DNA from: Marinomonas transparens
GTDB lineage: Bacteria; Pseudomonadota; Gammaproteobacteria; Pseudomonadales; Marinomonadaceae
Reading direction: 5' to 3'
DNA: 64,000 bases
Assembly (NCBI RefSeq): GCF_016463975.1
Contig: NZ_JAEMNX010000010.1
Coordinates: 1 to 64,000 of the forward strand
Part shown: piece after piece, positions 1 through 11,817 of the stretch
Layout of the letters: every line of letters begins with the position of its first letter
How positions within the stretch are numbered: the stretch's first letter is position 1
The notes under the pieces: model-generated
What the model was told of the DNA's origin: nothing
The model's input: only the letters and a program-made list of their open reading frames with translations
The model's database searches: none
Translations under genes and position numbers: made by a program

Positions 1-180
1 GCGTATAATACATTGATGATTTTTCAACGCAACCTCTTTTTAACTATTCTTTAAATTAATTCAACATTTCACAGGATTCGCTCATAAAGCACTCAATCCC
101 TATTGATACAACACACTTTTCGTTCAAATTTCGACCAACCAATGCGATTCAAAAAACACAAAACACCGAATCATTAAAAA

Positions 181-208
181 AGCCCCCAATCCGTATGGAA
201 TGGAGGCT
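181..208 (-). terminator. Intrinsic terminator of purL
   Basis: Read on the minus strand, a GC-rich stem of about 12 pairs (AGCCTCCATTCC against GGATTGGGGGCT, one wobble or mismatch) with a 4-base loop is followed by a run of T. It lies just past the purL stop codon. The rest of 1-180 shows no gene. Confidence 0.8.
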
Positions 209-233
209 TTTATTAGGTTCTTAAGTTAACGCA

Positions 234-3200
234 TTAACCCAACCACTTTCTCGCGTTTTGGAACAAGCGCAACCAAGGTGCTTGTTCTTGCCATTCGCTC
301 GGATGCCAGCTGTGCTGAACAGTCCGATAAACACGCTCTGGATGAGGCATCATAATAGTCACTCGCCCATCTTCTGATGTTAAACCAGTCACACCCTGTG
401 CAGAACCATTAGGGTTAAATGGATAACGCTCTGTCGCTTGGCCATAGTTATCCACATAACACAGTGCTATTTGAGAAGAAGACACCAAGGCCGACATGTC
501 TTGCTCATCACGATATTCCGTTTGACCTTCACCATGCGCCACAGCGATTGGCATACGAGAACCTTCCATACCGGCAAGTAAAATAGAATTAGACTTCTGC
601 ACTTCTACCTGTACAAGGCGCGCTTCAAATTGGGCCGATTGGTTACGAACAAACTTCGGCCAATGATCTGTTCCAGGAATCAATTCATGGAGGTTCGATA
701 GCATCTGACAACCATTACACACACCTAGCGTAAAAGTATCCGGGCGCTTAAAAAACGCCTCGAATTGTTCACGAGCAACTGCGTTAAAAAGAATGGATTT
801 AGCCCAACCTTCACCCGCACCTAGAACATCACCGTAGGAAAAACCACCACAGGCAACTAAACCGCTAAATTCATCTAATGTCGTACGACCAGAAAGAATA
901 TCACTCATATGAACATCAACAGGCGTAAAGCCTGCTTTGTGGAAAGCCGCTGCCATTTCAACTTGACCATTCACACCCTGTTCACGCAATACCGCAATGC
1001 GAGGTTTAACACCGGAAGCAACAAAAGGAGCAGCAACATCTTCATTAATATCAAAGGTCACCTTAGCCGACAAACCTGGGTCTTTTACATCTAGCAAGTT
1101 ATCGAACTCTTGCTGTGCCGATTCTGGGTTATCACGCAACGCCTGAATACGGTAACTGGTCTCAGACCAGACACGCTGCCAATTAGTCCGTGTTTCTTCT
1201 AGAAGGGTCTCACCCGCAAAGAAGATACGAATATGATCATCACCAGACAGGCTTGCAATAGGTGTCACTGTCACACCTGCTTTCGCATAAGTCGAAATCA
1301 CCTCGGTAACATCTGATTCGTTTACTTGAATCACCGCCCCCAATTCTTCACTAAATAAAGCAGGAGTAACTTGAGAGTAATCAGCAATCGTTTCATCTAG
1401 GTCGATATTCAACCCCAGATGACTTGCAAAGGACATTTCAACCAGAGTGGCAAAGACACCACCGTCAGAGCGGTCATGATAAGCCAACAACTTACCTTCG
1501 CCATTCAATGCCTGAGTCGTATCAAAGAAACCAGCCAGTACAGCGGCATCATCCACATCAGGCGCTTGCTGACCCAGCTTGTTATAAACCTGAGCAATAA
1601 CAGACCCACCAAGGCGATTTTTACCTGCGCCTAGGTCGATCAAAAGCAAACGCGTATCCGCTTTATGATGCAATTCTGGCGTTAATGTTTTGCGTACATC
1701 GGCTACAGGAGCGAAAGCCGTGATCACCAAGGACAAAGGAGAAGTTACGGCCTTTTCTTCACCGTCTTCTTTCCATACCGTCTTCATTGACATGGAATCT
1801 TTACCAACAGGAATCGCGATGTCTAGAGCGGGACACAACTCCATCCCCACCGCCTTAACGGTTTGATAAAGTTTTTCGTCTTCACCTTCATGGCCCGCAG
1901 CAGACATCCAGTTAGCAGACAATTTAATGTGGTTACGCTTGGTTATTTGAGCCGCTGCCAAGTTAGTTAGCGCCTCACCAACGGCCATACGACCAGAAGC
2001 CGGTGCGTCCAAAAGTGCGATAGGCGTGCGCTCACCCATCGTCATTGCCTCACCAGTATAACTGTCTAATGAGGAAGTCGTTACCGCCACATCAGCAACA
2101 GGCACCTGCCAAGGGCCAACCATTTGATCACGAGCAACCATGCCAGTAATCGAGCGATCACCTATGGTGATCAAGAAGTTTTTGCTCGCTACAGTAGGAA
2201 GGCTAAGCACTCGATTTGCCGCTTCCACTAAATCCACATCAACAGCGGTGAAATCATCACCTTTAATAACAGCTTTATTTGCCTCACGGTGCATTTTCGG
2301 CGGCTTACCAAAAAGCACAGACATTGGCAGATCAACAGGCTTGTTACCGAAATGCTCGTCTGCCACTTCGAGGTGCATCTCCTCCTTTGCTTCACCAACG
2401 ATAGCGAAAGGACAGCGCTCCCGCTCACAAATCGCGACAAAATCATCAATACGATGAGGTGACACAGCCATAACGTAACGCTCTTGCGATTCGTTACACC
2501 AGATCTCTAGCGGAGACATGCCCGGCTCATCATTCAGAACTTTACGTAGGTCGAAATTACCACCGCGGCCACCATCTTTTACTAACTCAGGCAAAGCGTT
2601 AGACAAACCGCCTGCACCCACATCATGGATAAAGCTAATAGGATTGTTATCACCAAGCTGCCAACAACGGTCGATCACTTCCTGACAACGTCGCTCCATT
2701 TCTGGGTTTCCACGCTGTACTGAAGCAAAATCTAAGTCTTCATTACCATCAGCCGACGCCATAGAAGAGGCTGCACCACCGCCAAGGCCAATCAGCATCG
2801 CCGGCCCACCAAGTACGATTAGCTTAGCACCAACCTTGATCTCGTCTTTTTCAACATGCTCACGGCGAATATTACCAAGACCGCCCGCCAACATGATTGG
2901 CTTATGATAACCACGCACTTCTTGTTGCGAAGCGCCTTGGATTTTTTGCTCATAAGTACGGAAGTAACCTAATAAGTTCGGACGGCCAAACTCGTTGTTA
3001 AATGCCGCTCCACCAATGGGACCTTCCATCATAATATTCAAAGGCGTCACGATGCGAGCAGGTTTACCGTAATGGCTTTCCCACGGTTGTTCGAAGCCAG
3101 GAATCTTCAAGTCCGATACGGTATAACCACTTAAACCTGCCTTGGGTTTAGAGCCTATTCCAGTCGCACCTTCATCACGAATCTCACCACCAGAACCCGT

Positions 3201-4133
3201 CGCTGCGCCAGAGAAAGGCGCAATCGCTGTTGGGTGGTTATGAGTCTCTACCTTCATCAAGATATCGATATTTTCTTGACTGAAGCCGTACTCACGATTA
3301 TCTGGCGATGGGAAGAAACGCCCAGCAACGCTCCCTTCCATAACGGCAGCATTATCTTTATAAGCAGACAAAGTGCCATCTGGGTTATGCTCATGAGTAT
3401 TCTTGATCATTTTAAACAAAGAACGTTCTTGTTCCTCGCCATCAATTGTCCAAGAAGCATTAAAGATCTTATGACGGCAATGCTCTGAGTTCGCTTGAGC
3501 AAACATCATTAACTCAATATCGACAGGATTACGACCAAGTTCGATAAAAGATTCAACTAGATAGTCGATCTCGTCGTCTGCAAGTGCTAAACCTAGAGTC
3601 TGGTTTGCTTCAACCAACGCGGCTCGGCCACCAGCTAATACATCAACACTCGCCATTGGTGCAGGCTCTGCATGGGAGAACATACTTGCCGCATCGCTCA
3701 ATGCTGAAAGGACACTTTCCGTCATACGGTCATGAAGCATCATCGACAACACATCTAATTCTTCTACCGTAAGCGGTTTAGAACTATGGATAAAGTACTC
3801 TACACCACGCTCGACGCGGGAAACCGCCGTCAAACCACAGTTATGAAGAATATCGGTCGCCTTTGAAGACCAAGGCGAGATGGTTCCTAAACGAGGAACA
3901 ACAAGCACGCTCTGATCAGATGAACTGACTTGGGAGGATTTAGGGCCATAGGCTAATACGCGCTGAAGCACGGTATCTTGCTCAGAAGAAAGCACCTGCC
4001 CATCAACCAACTCCACGAAATGAAGAAATTCTGCATCAATCTCTGTGACTGAAGGCACAGATTCTTGCATATTGAGTAACAGTTTTGCTTTACGAAACGC
4101 CGATAGCGCAGCGGAACCATGCAGGGTTAGCAT
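234..4133 (-). CDS. purL: Phosphoribosylformylglycinamidine synthase
   Basis: Fourth step of de novo purine synthesis: ATP- and glutamine-dependent conversion of FGAR to FGAM in the cytoplasm. The 1299-residue protein is the large single-chain form (E. coli 1295). It has the N-terminal PurS-like domain, two AIRS-type ATP-binding halves ([11 protein letters not shown] near residue 315) and a C-terminal glutaminase. The glutaminase triad is visible: Cys1139 in GVCNGCQ, and His1264 and Glu1266 in HPERV. The gene stands alone, with a terminator behind it and about 100 bases between it and tadA. No PurR-type operator was recognised in front of it. Confidence 0.98.
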   Translation of the reverse strand: MLTLHGSAALSAFRKAKLLLNMQESVPSVTEIDAEFLHFVELVDGQVLSSEQDTVLQRVLAYGPKSSQVSSSDQSVLVVPRLGTISPWSSKATDILHNCGLTAVSRVERGVEYFIHSSKPLTVEELDVLSMMLHDRMTESVLSALSDAASMFSHAEPAPMASVDVLAGGRAALVEANQTLGLALADDEIDYLVESFIELGRNPVDIELMMFAQANSEHCRHKIFNASWTIDGEEQERSLFKMIKNTHEHNPDGTLSAYKDNAAVMEGSVAGRFFPSPDNREYGFSQENIDILMKVETHNHPTAIAPFSGAATGSGGEIRDEGATGIGSKPKAGLSGYTVSDLKIPGFEQPWESHYGKPARIVTPLNIMMEGPIGGAAFNNEFGRPNLLGYFRTYEQKIQGASQQEVRGYHKPIMLAGGLGNIRREHVEKDEIKVGAKLIVLGGPAMLIGLGGGAASSMASADGNEDLDFASVQRGNPEMERRCQEVIDRCWQLGDNNPISFIHDVGAGGLSNALPELVKDGGRGGNFDLRKVLNDEPGMSPLEIWCNESQERYVMAVSPHRIDDFVAICERERCPFAIVGEAKEEMHLEVADEHFGNKPVDLPMSVLFGKPPKMHREANKAVIKGDDFTAVDVDLVEAANRVLSLPTVASKNFLITIGDRSITGMVARDQMVGPWQVPVADVAVTTSSLDSYTGEAMTMGERTPIALLDAPASGRMAVGEALTNLAAAQITKRNHIKLSANWMSAAGHEGEDEKLYQTVKAVGMELCPALDIAIPVGKDSMSMKTVWKEDGEEKAVTSPLSLVITAFAPVADVRKTLTPELHHKADTRLLLIDLGAGKNRLGGSVIAQVYNKLGQQAPDVDDAAVLAGFFDTTQALNGEGKLLAYHDRSDGGVFATLVEMSFASHLGLNIDLDETIADYSQVTPALFSEELGAVIQVNESDVTEVISTYAKAGVTVTPIASLSGDDHIRIFFAGETLLEETRTNWQRVWSETSYRIQALRDNPESAQQEFDNLLDVKDPGLSAKVTFDINEDVAAPFVASGVKPRIAVLREQGVNGQVEMAAAFHKAGFTPVDVHMSDILSGRTTLDEFSGLVACGGFSYGDVLGAGEGWAKSILFNAVAREQFEAFFKRPDTFTLGVCNGCQMLSNLHELIPGTDHWPKFVRNQSAQFEARLVQVEVQKSNSILLAGMEGSRMPIAVAHGEGQTEYRDEQDMSALVSSSQIALCYVDNYGQATERYPFNPNGSAQGVTGLTSEDGRVTIMMPHPERVYRTVQHSWHPSEWQEQAPWLRLFQNARKWLG

Positions 4134-4235
4134 GTCGAGTTTTGCCTCACTTGGTAATTTTGGGGGAAATTATGCGCGTATTTTAAATCAATGAAGTAAA
4201 TAGAGGCCAGCAGAGTATGAATTTTCTACAAGAAA

Positions 4236-4739
4236 TTAGGAAATAAATTGCTTAAACAGGCTTTTTGGCCTGCTCTTTGAGTTTCTTTTTTGTTCTCGGC
4301 GATATTGGAAGAATTCTGTTAACTGAACAGAAGCCACATCAGCCAATACGCCCTTGCTTATTTGCACCTTATGATTAAGAAAAGGGGCCTCGAAAAAACA
4401 GCCCTGACTTTCCACTACACCACTTTTGGGTTCAGTCGCCGCATAGACAACCCGCGCAAGACGCGAATGAATAATCGCACCCGCACACATGGAGCACGGT
4501 TCTAATGTGACATACAGGGTAGCACCGGGTAAACGATAGTTATTCATGGTTTTACAGGCGGAACGAATGGCTTGAATCTCTGCATGGGCAGTGGGATCAC
4601 ATAAGGATATAGGGGAGTTATACCCTGTACCAATCACCTCATTATTTAGCACCACCAGCGCACCGACAGGAATTTCACTTTCTGTTGCAGCTTGCGCTGC
4701 TAACTCAAGCGCCTGCTCCATCCACTTTTGATCACTCAC
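4236..4739 (-). CDS. tadA: tRNA-specific adenosine-34 deaminase
   Basis: Converts A34 to inosine in the anticodon of tRNA-Arg(ACG), which allows CGN wobble decoding. The 167-residue protein carries the zinc deaminase signature: His52-Ala-Glu54 in TAHAEIQ and the PCSMC pair (Cys82, Cys85). Length equals the E. coli enzyme. The start is GTG, with AGGCC a few bases upstream. It lies upstream of purL on the same strand and is divergent from the CBS gene. The last about 20 residues are basic (RRE..RNSKSRPK), consistent with tRNA binding. Confidence 0.96.
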   Translation of the reverse strand: MSDQKWMEQALELAAQAATESEIPVGALVVLNNEVIGTGYNSPISLCDPTAHAEIQAIRSACKTMNNYRLPGATLYVTLEPCSMCAGAIIHSRLARVVYAATEPKSGVVESQGCFFEAPFLNHKVQISKGVLADVASVQLTEFFQYRREQKRNSKSRPKSLFKQFIS

Positions 4740-4836
4740 TTTTGGCCTACCTCACAATGACAATGAACCCATTGTCTTTAATACATAATCCCTTCTACAC
4801 TGATGAGTATATAAAAAAGAGAAGGAAAAATACCTT

Positions 4837-5265
4837 ATGCGCACTGTTGCCGATCTAATGATGAAAAACTTAATAACATTAAAAGAAACAGACTCTTTAG
4901 CACAAGCCAAGGCCTTGATGCAGGAAAAAAACATTAGAAACATCCCCATAATCAACGATGCTGGGGAATGTGTAGGTATGCTGACGCAAAGGGAATATTT
5001 ACGACACGCCTTTCACCTCGTCAGCCAGTTCGGCACACAGATGCTGTCGCAAAAAGAAGAACAAACAACCGTTGCCAGCGCCATGAATAAGGACATTTTA
5101 ACCCTAAGCCCTAATATTGCACTGGACACTGCCGCAGAGTTTTTCATCGAAAACAAATACGGCAGCCTTCCTGTCATCGAAGACAACAAACTGGTTGGTA
5201 TTCTAACGCCAGTCGACTTTGTTAAGCTGGCTCACGAGATGCTAAAAGCAGAAGCCGAGGACTAG
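4837..5265 (+). CDS. CBS-domain pair protein
   Basis: A 142-residue protein made almost only of two CBS domains (about 1-60 and 75-138), each with the repeated pattern of a basic start, a hydrophobic strand and a G-x-[LI]-T-x-x-[DE] end (GMLTQREYL, GILTPVDFV). Such stand-alone Bateman modules bind adenosyl nucleotides and act as regulators, but the partner here is unknown. AGAAGGA lies about 10 bases before ATG. It is single, divergent from tadA and convergent with the cold-shock gene. A more specific function cannot be given. Confidence 0.9.
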   Translation: MRTVADLMMKNLITLKETDSLAQAKALMQEKNIRNIPIINDAGECVGMLTQREYLRHAFHLVSQFGTQMLSQKEEQTTVASAMNKDILTLSPNIALDTAAEFFIENKYGSLPVIEDNKLVGILTPVDFVKLAHEMLKAEAED

Positions 5266-5282
5266 ACACAACCCAAAACAAG

Positions 5283-5543
5283 CTAAGCACTAACCGATTC
5301 CTGTTCATTCAAATTAGAGGCAGCAACTTGTGCCTCTTTTTCAAACTGAACATCAATGGCCTGCACACCGAATTCCGTTTTCGTCAAAGTAAAACTGACG
5401 GCTTGACCCTTTTTTAAGGTTTTATGCCCATCCACCATGATGGATTTGTAGTGCACAAAAACATCTGAGTCTTCTGTTCTTTTGATAAAACCAACGCCTT
5501 TCGCGTCATTAAACCACTTAACCTTTCCAGTTAATCGTTCCAT
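5283..5543 (-). CDS. Cold-shock-domain protein
   Basis: An 86-residue single-strand nucleic acid binder of the CspA superfamily. RNP1-like KWFNDAKGVGFI (residues 9-20) and RNP2-like DVFVHY are present. The aromatic surface is partly altered: GVGFI replaces the usual GFGFI. The core is followed by an acidic and polar tail of about 18 residues that typical 70-residue Csp proteins lack. Likely an RNA chaperone. Whether it is cold-induced cannot be told; no long cold-box leader was recognised. Confidence 0.9.
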   Translation of the reverse strand: MERLTGKVKWFNDAKGVGFIKRTEDSDVFVHYKSIMVDGHKTLKKGQAVSFTLTKTEFGVQAIDVQFEKEAQVAASNLNEQESVSA

Positions 5544-5619
5544 TTTATTCGCCTCTTTTTTTATTTTTATAAAGTAAGCGTGTCATCGGGTGTCAAAATG
5601 GCACCCAACATCTGTCTAT

Positions 5620-8403
5620 TTACAAAGATTCAATACTTGCCTTTTGCTCTTCCAACTTACTGACCGTCAATTGTAAGTCATCGCACTTAGCACGTTCTTT
5701 TTCTACTACGGCTTCAGGTGCTTTTGCAACAAAACTTTCATTCGATAATTTACCCTGAATACGCTGCAAATCTTTTGATGCCTTATCTATCTCTTTTTGC
5801 AAACGAGCCAGCTCAGCGTCTTTATCAATCAGCCCTGCCATAGGAACAAGAACCTCCATATCCCCGACCAACGCAGTCGCAGACATAGGAGCATCATCAC
5901 CAGCATTCAGCCAGGTAACGGTTTCCAATTTCGCTAACGTTTGCAAGAAAGCTAAGTTTGCATCAAGACGAGTTTTATCTTGATCAGAGCCGTTACGCAA
6001 TAACACCGTTAACGGTTTAGACGGAGCAATATTCATTTCACCACGAATATTACGAACACCCTCAATCACGCCTTTTAGCCATTCCACATCGGCTTCAGCT
6101 TGAACGTCTTTTTTATTTTCATCCGCTGCTGGATATTGAGCCAACATAACCGTCTCACCTTGAATTCCAGCAAGAGGCGCAATACGCTGCCAAATTTCTT
6201 CGCTGATAAATGGCATCATCGGATGCGCTAAACGTAAAAAAGCTTCAAGTACACGAATCAAGGTACGACGGGTACCCGTTAATTGAGCAAGGGTTGCATT
6301 TTCATCCCACAATACAGGCTTAGACAACTCCAAATACCAATCACAGTATTCATGCCACATGAACTCATAAAGCGCCTGTGCTGCCAAATCGAAACGATGG
6401 GTATCAAAAGCACGATTTACCGCGTCTTCAGCATGCTGTAAACGAGAAATAATCCACTTATCAGCAAGAGAGAGCTCAATATTCGCCCCATTTTGCCCGC
6501 AGTCTTGATCTTCTGTGTTCATCAAAACATAACGGGTCGCGTTCCAAATTTTATTACAGAAGTTGCGGTAGCCTTCCAAGCGATTAAGATCAAATTTAAT
6601 ATCTCGACCACCAGATGCCAATGAACAAAGCGTGAAACGCAAAGCATCTGTACCATAGGCCTGAATGCCTTCGGGATAAGTTTCACGAGTATTTTTTTCT
6701 ACTTTCGCAGCGAGACGAGGCTGCATCATGCCATAGGTGCGCTTAGCCACCAGAGACTCAATGTCAATACCACCAATCAAGTCCAAGGGGTCAATAACAT
6801 TGCCCTTAGACTTGGACATTTTATCGCCACGTTCATCGCGGATAAGGCCTGTAATATAAACCGTTTTAAAAGGGACTTTATTGGTGAACTTCAACGTCAT
6901 CATAATCATTCTGGCCACCCAGAAGAAAATGATATCAAAGCCAGTCACCAACACATCGGATTCACTGAATTCGGCAAAATCTTTTGTTTCTTCCGGCCAA
7001 CCCTGTGTTGCAAAGGTCCACAACGCAGAAGAGAACCAAGTATCTAGAACGTCTTCATCTTGAGTTAACTCAAGATCCGCAGCAAGGTTGTACTTAGTAC
7101 GCACCTCTGCCTCATCTTTGCCTACATAGAATTTACCGTCTGCATCGTACCAAGCAGGAATTTGATGTCCCCACCACAGCTGACGAGAGATACACCAATC
7201 GTTAAGGTCACGCATCCAAGCAAAATAAGTGTTTTCCCATTGCTTAGGCACAAACTGAATATCACCATTTTCCACCGCTTCAATGGCCGGTTTCGCTAAG
7301 CTCTCAACCGCCACATACCATTGATTTGTCAAATAAGGTTCAATAACCGTATTACCACGTTCACCACGAGGCACTTTCAATTTGTGATCGACTATTTTTT
7401 CCAACAAACCTAACGCATCAAAATCCGCCACGACCGCTTTACGAGCATCAAAACGATCCATGCCCCGATATTTTTCAGGAGCCACATCATTAATTGCCGC
7501 ATCATCCGTCAAAATATTAATTAACGGCATATCATGACGCTGACCTACTTCATAGTCATTAAAGTCATGAGCTGGCGTAATTTTTACGCAGCCAGTACCA
7601 AATTCTTTATCAACGTATTCATCTGCCACAATAGGGATTCGACGACCGACCAATGGCAAATCAATATATTTACCAACAAGATCCGTAAAACGCTCATCAT
7701 CTGGCGCAACCGCAACCGCCGCATCGCCAAACATGGTTTCTGGACGAGTCGTTGCTACCACTATGTAATCTTTGCCATCTGCCGTTTTCGCACCATCAGC
7801 AAGTGGGTAGCGGAAGTACCACATGAAGCCATCTTCTTCTTCGGAGATAACTTCCAGATCTGAGATTGCGGTGTGTAAAACTGGGTCCCAGTTAACCAAG
7901 CGCTGACCGCGATAGATGATGCCCTCATCGTAAAGACGAACAAACACCTCTTGAACCGCAGCAGACATTCCTGGGTCCATGGTGAATCGCTCTTTATCCC
8001 AAGCAACAGAATCGCCTAGAACACGCATCTGATCGGAAATAGTGCCACCCGACTCAGCTTTCCAATCCCACACTTTTTCGAGAAATTTCTCACGACCAAG
8101 ATCATGGCGGGTCACGTTTTGCGCAGCAAGTTGACGCTCTACCACCATCTGCGTAGCAATACCTGCGTGATCACAGCCCGGTTGCCATAATGTACGACGA
8201 CCTTTCATACGTTCGCGACGAATCATGGCATCCATCAAGGTATGCTGAAAAGCATGTCCCATGTGCAAACTACCAGTCACATTTGGTGGCGGAATCATAA
8301 TAGAAAAAGGTGTGCCGTTGCCTTTAGGTGTAAAAAAACCACCCTCTTCCCAACGTTGATAGATAGGCTGTTCAATACTTTGTGGTTGGTAGGTCTTTTC
8401 CAT
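5620..8403 (-). CDS. valS: Valyl-tRNA synthetase
   Basis: Class I aminoacyl-tRNA synthetase charging tRNA-Val, cytoplasmic. The 927-residue protein (E. coli 951) has the HIGH-type motif in [15 protein letters not shown] (about 38-52), a CP1 editing insertion, the KMSKS motif in [10 protein letters not shown] (about 532-541), an anticodon-binding helical domain and the C-terminal coiled coil of ValS (residues about 860-927, rich in Lys and Glu). In Pseudomonas and E. coli it lies after pepA and holC; here pepA and a small acidic protein gene precede it but holC does not. Confidence 0.98.
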   Translation of the reverse strand: MEKTYQPQSIEQPIYQRWEEGGFFTPKGNGTPFSIMIPPPNVTGSLHMGHAFQHTLMDAMIRRERMKGRRTLWQPGCDHAGIATQMVVERQLAAQNVTRHDLGREKFLEKVWDWKAESGGTISDQMRVLGDSVAWDKERFTMDPGMSAAVQEVFVRLYDEGIIYRGQRLVNWDPVLHTAISDLEVISEEEDGFMWYFRYPLADGAKTADGKDYIVVATTRPETMFGDAAVAVAPDDERFTDLVGKYIDLPLVGRRIPIVADEYVDKEFGTGCVKITPAHDFNDYEVGQRHDMPLINILTDDAAINDVAPEKYRGMDRFDARKAVVADFDALGLLEKIVDHKLKVPRGERGNTVIEPYLTNQWYVAVESLAKPAIEAVENGDIQFVPKQWENTYFAWMRDLNDWCISRQLWWGHQIPAWYDADGKFYVGKDEAEVRTKYNLAADLELTQDEDVLDTWFSSALWTFATQGWPEETKDFAEFSESDVLVTGFDIIFFWVARMIMMTLKFTNKVPFKTVYITGLIRDERGDKMSKSKGNVIDPLDLIGGIDIESLVAKRTYGMMQPRLAAKVEKNTRETYPEGIQAYGTDALRFTLCSLASGGRDIKFDLNRLEGYRNFCNKIWNATRYVLMNTEDQDCGQNGANIELSLADKWIISRLQHAEDAVNRAFDTHRFDLAAQALYEFMWHEYCDWYLELSKPVLWDENATLAQLTGTRRTLIRVLEAFLRLAHPMMPFISEEIWQRIAPLAGIQGETVMLAQYPAADENKKDVQAEADVEWLKGVIEGVRNIRGEMNIAPSKPLTVLLRNGSDQDKTRLDANLAFLQTLAKLETVTWLNAGDDAPMSATALVGDMEVLVPMAGLIDKDAELARLQKEIDKASKDLQRIQGKLSNESFVAKAPEAVVEKERAKCDDLQLTVSKLEEQKASIESL

Positions 8404-8536
8404 TATGGTGTCTTAAGGCTCTTAATATAGCGGTCAATGTAAAATGTGGGCGATTATAACTCGTCACAACAAGATAAAAAATAATAAGTACGTTTTTCCC
8501 GAATTTACTAGATGCTGTTACTTCACCAAGTAAAAA

Positions 8537-8872
8537 TTAATCTTCTTCATTCGCCTTAGCATCATGAAGCAAACTAACGACTTCTGTCACTAATTCAGGT
8601 AAACGCCTTGCCAAAACATTAGCAATAGTTTTGGCAATAAACTCTTGTGAAGGTAATCCACTATCAATAAAGGTGGTTGAACCCACAACTTCTTCCTGAG
8701 GACTATCTATTGAATGGGCCAAATGACCTTCTTGGCTCATTGATGAGGAGACTTGCTCAGTAACAACATCCATCAATATTGGGATATCATCTTGATTACG
8801 CAAGGCATTTATCAAGGTGTCTTCATCGGGTTCAAAAACACCATCGTCATGTTGAGTAGCTAGATCCGGCAT
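8537..8872 (-). CDS. Small acidic protein upstream of valS, unknown
   Basis: The open frame runs from 8920 (127 residues), but the first 16 residues are Cys- and Phe-rich and unlike the rest. I prefer the internal ATG at 8872 (MPDLATQ), giving 111 residues. The protein is strongly acidic, with a low-complexity middle and an amphipathic C-terminal helix (FIAKTIANVLARRLPELVTE). The stretch DDIPILMDVV resembles a short segment I recall from uncharacterised proteins at the Pseudomonas holC-valS junction; that is memory, not a search. It lies 133 bases before valS and could be co-transcribed with it. No function assigned. Confidence 0.7.
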   Translation of the reverse strand: MPDLATQHDDGVFEPDEDTLINALRNQDDIPILMDVVTEQVSSSMSQEGHLAHSIDSPQEEVVGSTTFIDSGLPSQEFIAKTIANVLARRLPELVTEVVSLLHDAKANEED

Positions 8873-9061
8873 ATAAAAACACCAATATTCAAAAAAGAGA
8901 AAGCAACAGTCAATACCCAAATAAGGTACCAGCTAGTTGCACAACTTTCGCACTGAAAAACATAAATGTCCACCCTAAGCAAAGCCACTCTCGCCAATAA
9001 AAAAGCAGCAATGGTTTCCCATCACTGCTTTCCATTACAAGTAAAACGCCTTCCTTAGAGA

Positions 9062-10522
9062 CTAAACCTTAGCAAGAAGATAACGAGTCAATAGCGCAAC
9101 CGGCCTACCGCTTGCACCTTTTGCTGCACCGCCAGTCCATGCGGTTCCAGCGATATCCAAATGCGCCCAAGGGTAGGACTCGGTGAAGCGAGAAAGGAAA
9201 CAAGCCGCCGTAACAGAGCCTGCTTCTGGGCCACCGATATTCGCAATATCAGCAAAATTACTGTCCAACTGTTGCTGATATTCTTCATCTAACGGCATTT
9301 GCCAAATTTTATCCGCTGCCACTTGGCTCGCTGCTTTCAGCTCTGTCGCTAAGGCATCATTGTTAGCATACATACCAGAGTTCACACTCCCTAGTGCGAC
9401 CACACAAGCACCAGTCAAGGTCGCAATATCAACGACAGACTTAGGTGTAAAGCGCTCAATGTATGACAACGCATCACACAAAACCAAACGACCTTCTGCA
9501 TCAGTATTTAAAATTTCTACCGTCTGACCAGACATGGTTTTGACAATATCACCCGGTTTAGTGGCTCGACTACTCGGCATATTTTCAGCGGCGGCAACTA
9601 CGGCTGTAAAATTCAGCTTTGGCTTTAACTCACAAATTGCTTTCATAGTACCGAACACACTGGCAGCACCACACATATCGTACTTCATTTCGTCCATTTT
9701 CGGTCCTGGCTTCAACGAAATACCACCAGTATCAAAAGTAATACCTTTACCCAATAAAACATGAGGGGCATCACCCTCTTCACCACCGCGATAGTTCATC
9801 ACAATAAGATAACTCGGTTGATCACTGCCACGACCAACAGACAGTAGGCAATGCATGCCTAGTTCATCCATTTTCGTTTCATCTAACAGTTCAACATCAA
9901 TACCGTATTCTTCGCCTAGCTGTTGGGCTTCAGAAGCCAAGCGACTTGGCGTACACACATTCCCCGGCAGATTACCCAATTGACGAGCAAAAGCAGAGCC
10001 TTGTGCCGTCGCCGCGCCAATCGTCAACGCGGCTTCGTCAGTCCCTTCCAACAGCAAGCTTTCTACTTTAGTGGTTTTCTCAGCATCATCTTGTTTAAAA
10101 CCAAGGAAATTATAAAAGCCTTCATTTAACCACTGGGCCACTAGAGCAAGCACATCGCTCGATGAACGCCCTTTTAGAGATAAACAAGCACTTGCTACAG
10201 CGATAGAGGCATAAGGCAAGGTTTTCACTTGTGCCGCAATAGCAGCAATCACTTTACGTGCTTGCATATCACTCAATTCTGCATTTTTTCCAACACCGAC
10301 TAACAAAACAGCCTGCGCAAAATCTTGTGATGCACACGGCAAAAGTAACGTCTGTGCCAAGCTACCTTTAAAAACACCTGTCTCACGTAATTGAGATAAT
10401 TGCCCGTCAGTATTGCCATCTACCCATGCAGTAGATTCAGAAAATTCACCTTCACTTGGTACGAAGACAACAAGCAGGTCCGCTTGAACCGCTGATAAGC
10501 GGTCAAATAACGCTGTATTCAT
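9062..10522 (-). CDS. pepA: Leucyl aminopeptidase PepA
   Basis: Cytosolic M17 zinc/manganese aminopeptidase; in enterobacteria PepA is also a DNA-binding cofactor at carAB and in Xer recombination. The metal and active-site signature NTDAEGRL is present, with the upstream Lys in GKGITFDTGG. The open frame starts at 10561, but the ATG at 10522 (MNTALFDRL) has TTGAGGGA about 8 bases upstream and gives 486 residues (E. coli 503). It is divergent from lptF. Confidence 0.97.
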   Translation of the reverse strand: MNTALFDRLSAVQADLLVVFVPSEGEFSESTAWVDGNTDGQLSQLRETGVFKGSLAQTLLLPCASQDFAQAVLLVGVGKNAELSDMQARKVIAAIAAQVKTLPYASIAVASACLSLKGRSSSDVLALVAQWLNEGFYNFLGFKQDDAEKTTKVESLLLEGTDEAALTIGAATAQGSAFARQLGNLPGNVCTPSRLASEAQQLGEEYGIDVELLDETKMDELGMHCLLSVGRGSDQPSYLIVMNYRGGEEGDAPHVLLGKGITFDTGGISLKPGPKMDEMKYDMCGAASVFGTMKAICELKPKLNFTAVVAAAENMPSSRATKPGDIVKTMSGQTVEILNTDAEGRLVLCDALSYIERFTPKSVVDIATLTGACVVALGSVNSGMYANNDALATELKAASQVAADKIWQMPLDEEYQQQLDSNFADIANIGGPEAGSVTAACFLSRFTESYPWAHLDIAGTAWTGGAAKGASGRPVALLTRYLLAKV

Positions 10523-10698
10523 GAGAAATCCCTCAAAATAATAACTTTTAGTCCTTTCCACGATGTCGCGAGTAAAAGTAGTCGTGCAAAGGTCTATTTA
10601 AAAAAAAACTGGATAATGTCCGTGCTACCACGAGATAATGGGGGCTTTAGATGTGTAATCAACTCTACGCGTAAAAGCAAAATCCATCAGGGGTGACT

Positions 10699-11817
10699 TT
10701 GAGACTATTCAGATACTTGGCGAAAGAAGTGTTGGTGTCAACTGCTGGGGTAACACTCATTCTGCTTCTAGTGATACTCAGTGGCCGCTTTGTCAGTTAT
10801 TTAGGCCGCGTTACCGAAGGCAGAATGTCTTTCGAATTCCTATTTGTGATACTTGGTTTTCATATCCCTAGTTTCATCCAAATGATACTTCCACTGGCTT
10901 TCTTTCTTTCATTACTACTCGCCTTTGGCCGCCTTTATATTGAAAACGAAATGGCAGTACTTTTTTCCAGTGGCATAAGTAAAGTAAAACTAGCCACCTA
11001 CACCCTAGGCATTGCTGCCATTATTGGCACGCTAAGCGCTACTTTAAATTTTTGGCTCGCCCCAACCAGTGAATACCGCGCGGCGGAAGCAGCTCAAGAA
11101 CAAGATCAACTTTCAGCGTTTGATTTTTTACTGCCCGGTCGTTTCCAAGGCAGTGGTCAACGCACCACCTACATAGATAGCTTTACCCCCAAAGAAGGCT
11201 GGATGAACCAAATATTCTTATCTAGCTTCGTTCGTAAAGATGGCAAAAACATTCCAACCCAGACGCTTGCTGCCTACGCAGAACAAATCCGCATGGACTC
11301 AGAAAACGGCTTAAACTATCTAGTCTTTAAAAATGGCACTCAGTACGAAGGCACTCCGGGGACGGCAAACTATCGCATCACTCAATTTGATACTTATGCG
11401 GTACGCATGGAAAACAAAGCCGTCGAGCCAATAAATGAAGCCTACACTCAACCAACTAGCTATTTAATAAATAGCGCCAAACTTATGGATAAAGTCGAAT
11501 TGCAATGGCGTATCTCATTGGTGGTTATGATACCTATCCTTGCCATCATTGGCTTATCTCTCAGTCAGGTCAACCCAAGACAAGGCCGCTTCTTCAAGAT
11601 GCTACCAGCAATTCTGCTGATGATTTTTTATATTGCCTTGCTTATTTGGGGGCGAACCAGTCTAGAAAAAGAAAAACTGCCTATCCAGTTAGGACTTTGG
11701 TGGATTCACGGCCTATTTGCACTCATCGCTGCGGCACTTTTCCTACAATACAACCAAACTTTTGAGCGACGTAAAGCAAAACTCCCAATGATAGAAAACA
11801 GTGAGCCAAACACATGA
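10699..11817 (+). CDS. lptF: LPS export permease LptF
   Basis: Inner-membrane subunit of the LptB2FG transporter that extracts lipopolysaccharide and feeds the Lpt bridge. It has membrane helices near the N-terminus, a periplasmic beta-jellyroll domain (about 135-260) and three C-terminal helices. I place the start at TTG 10699 (then RLFRYLAKE), because AGGGG sits 5 bases before it and it matches the family N-terminus. A GTG at 10693 is also in frame but directly abuts the ribosome-binding sequence. The last 4 bases overlap lptG (ATGA), so translation is probably coupled. Divergent from pepA, as in E. coli and Pseudomonas. Confidence 0.95.
   Translation: MRLFRYLAKEVLVSTAGVTLILLLVILSGRFVSYLGRVTEGRMSFEFLFVILGFHIPSFIQMILPLAFFLSLLLAFGRLYIENEMAVLFSSGISKVKLATYTLGIAAIIGTLSATLNFWLAPTSEYRAAEAAQEQDQLSAFDFLLPGRFQGSGQRTTYIDSFTPKEGWMNQIFLSSFVRKDGKNIPTQTLAAYAEQIRMDSENGLNYLVFKNGTQYEGTPGTANYRITQFDTYAVRMENKAVEPINEAYTQPTSYLINSAKLMDKVELQWRISLVVMIPILAIIGLSLSQVNPRQGRFFKMLPAILLMIFYIALLIWGRTSLEKEKLPIQLGLWWIHGLFALIAAALFLQYNQTFERRKAKLPMIENSEPNT

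Noticed and set aside
909..3772. Several plus-strand frames of 60-105 codons inside purL
   Set aside because: They lie antisense to a full-length conserved enzyme, have no ribosome sites and encode no recognisable domains.
4134..4235. PurR operator before purL
   Set aside because: No sequence close to the known palindromic operator was found.
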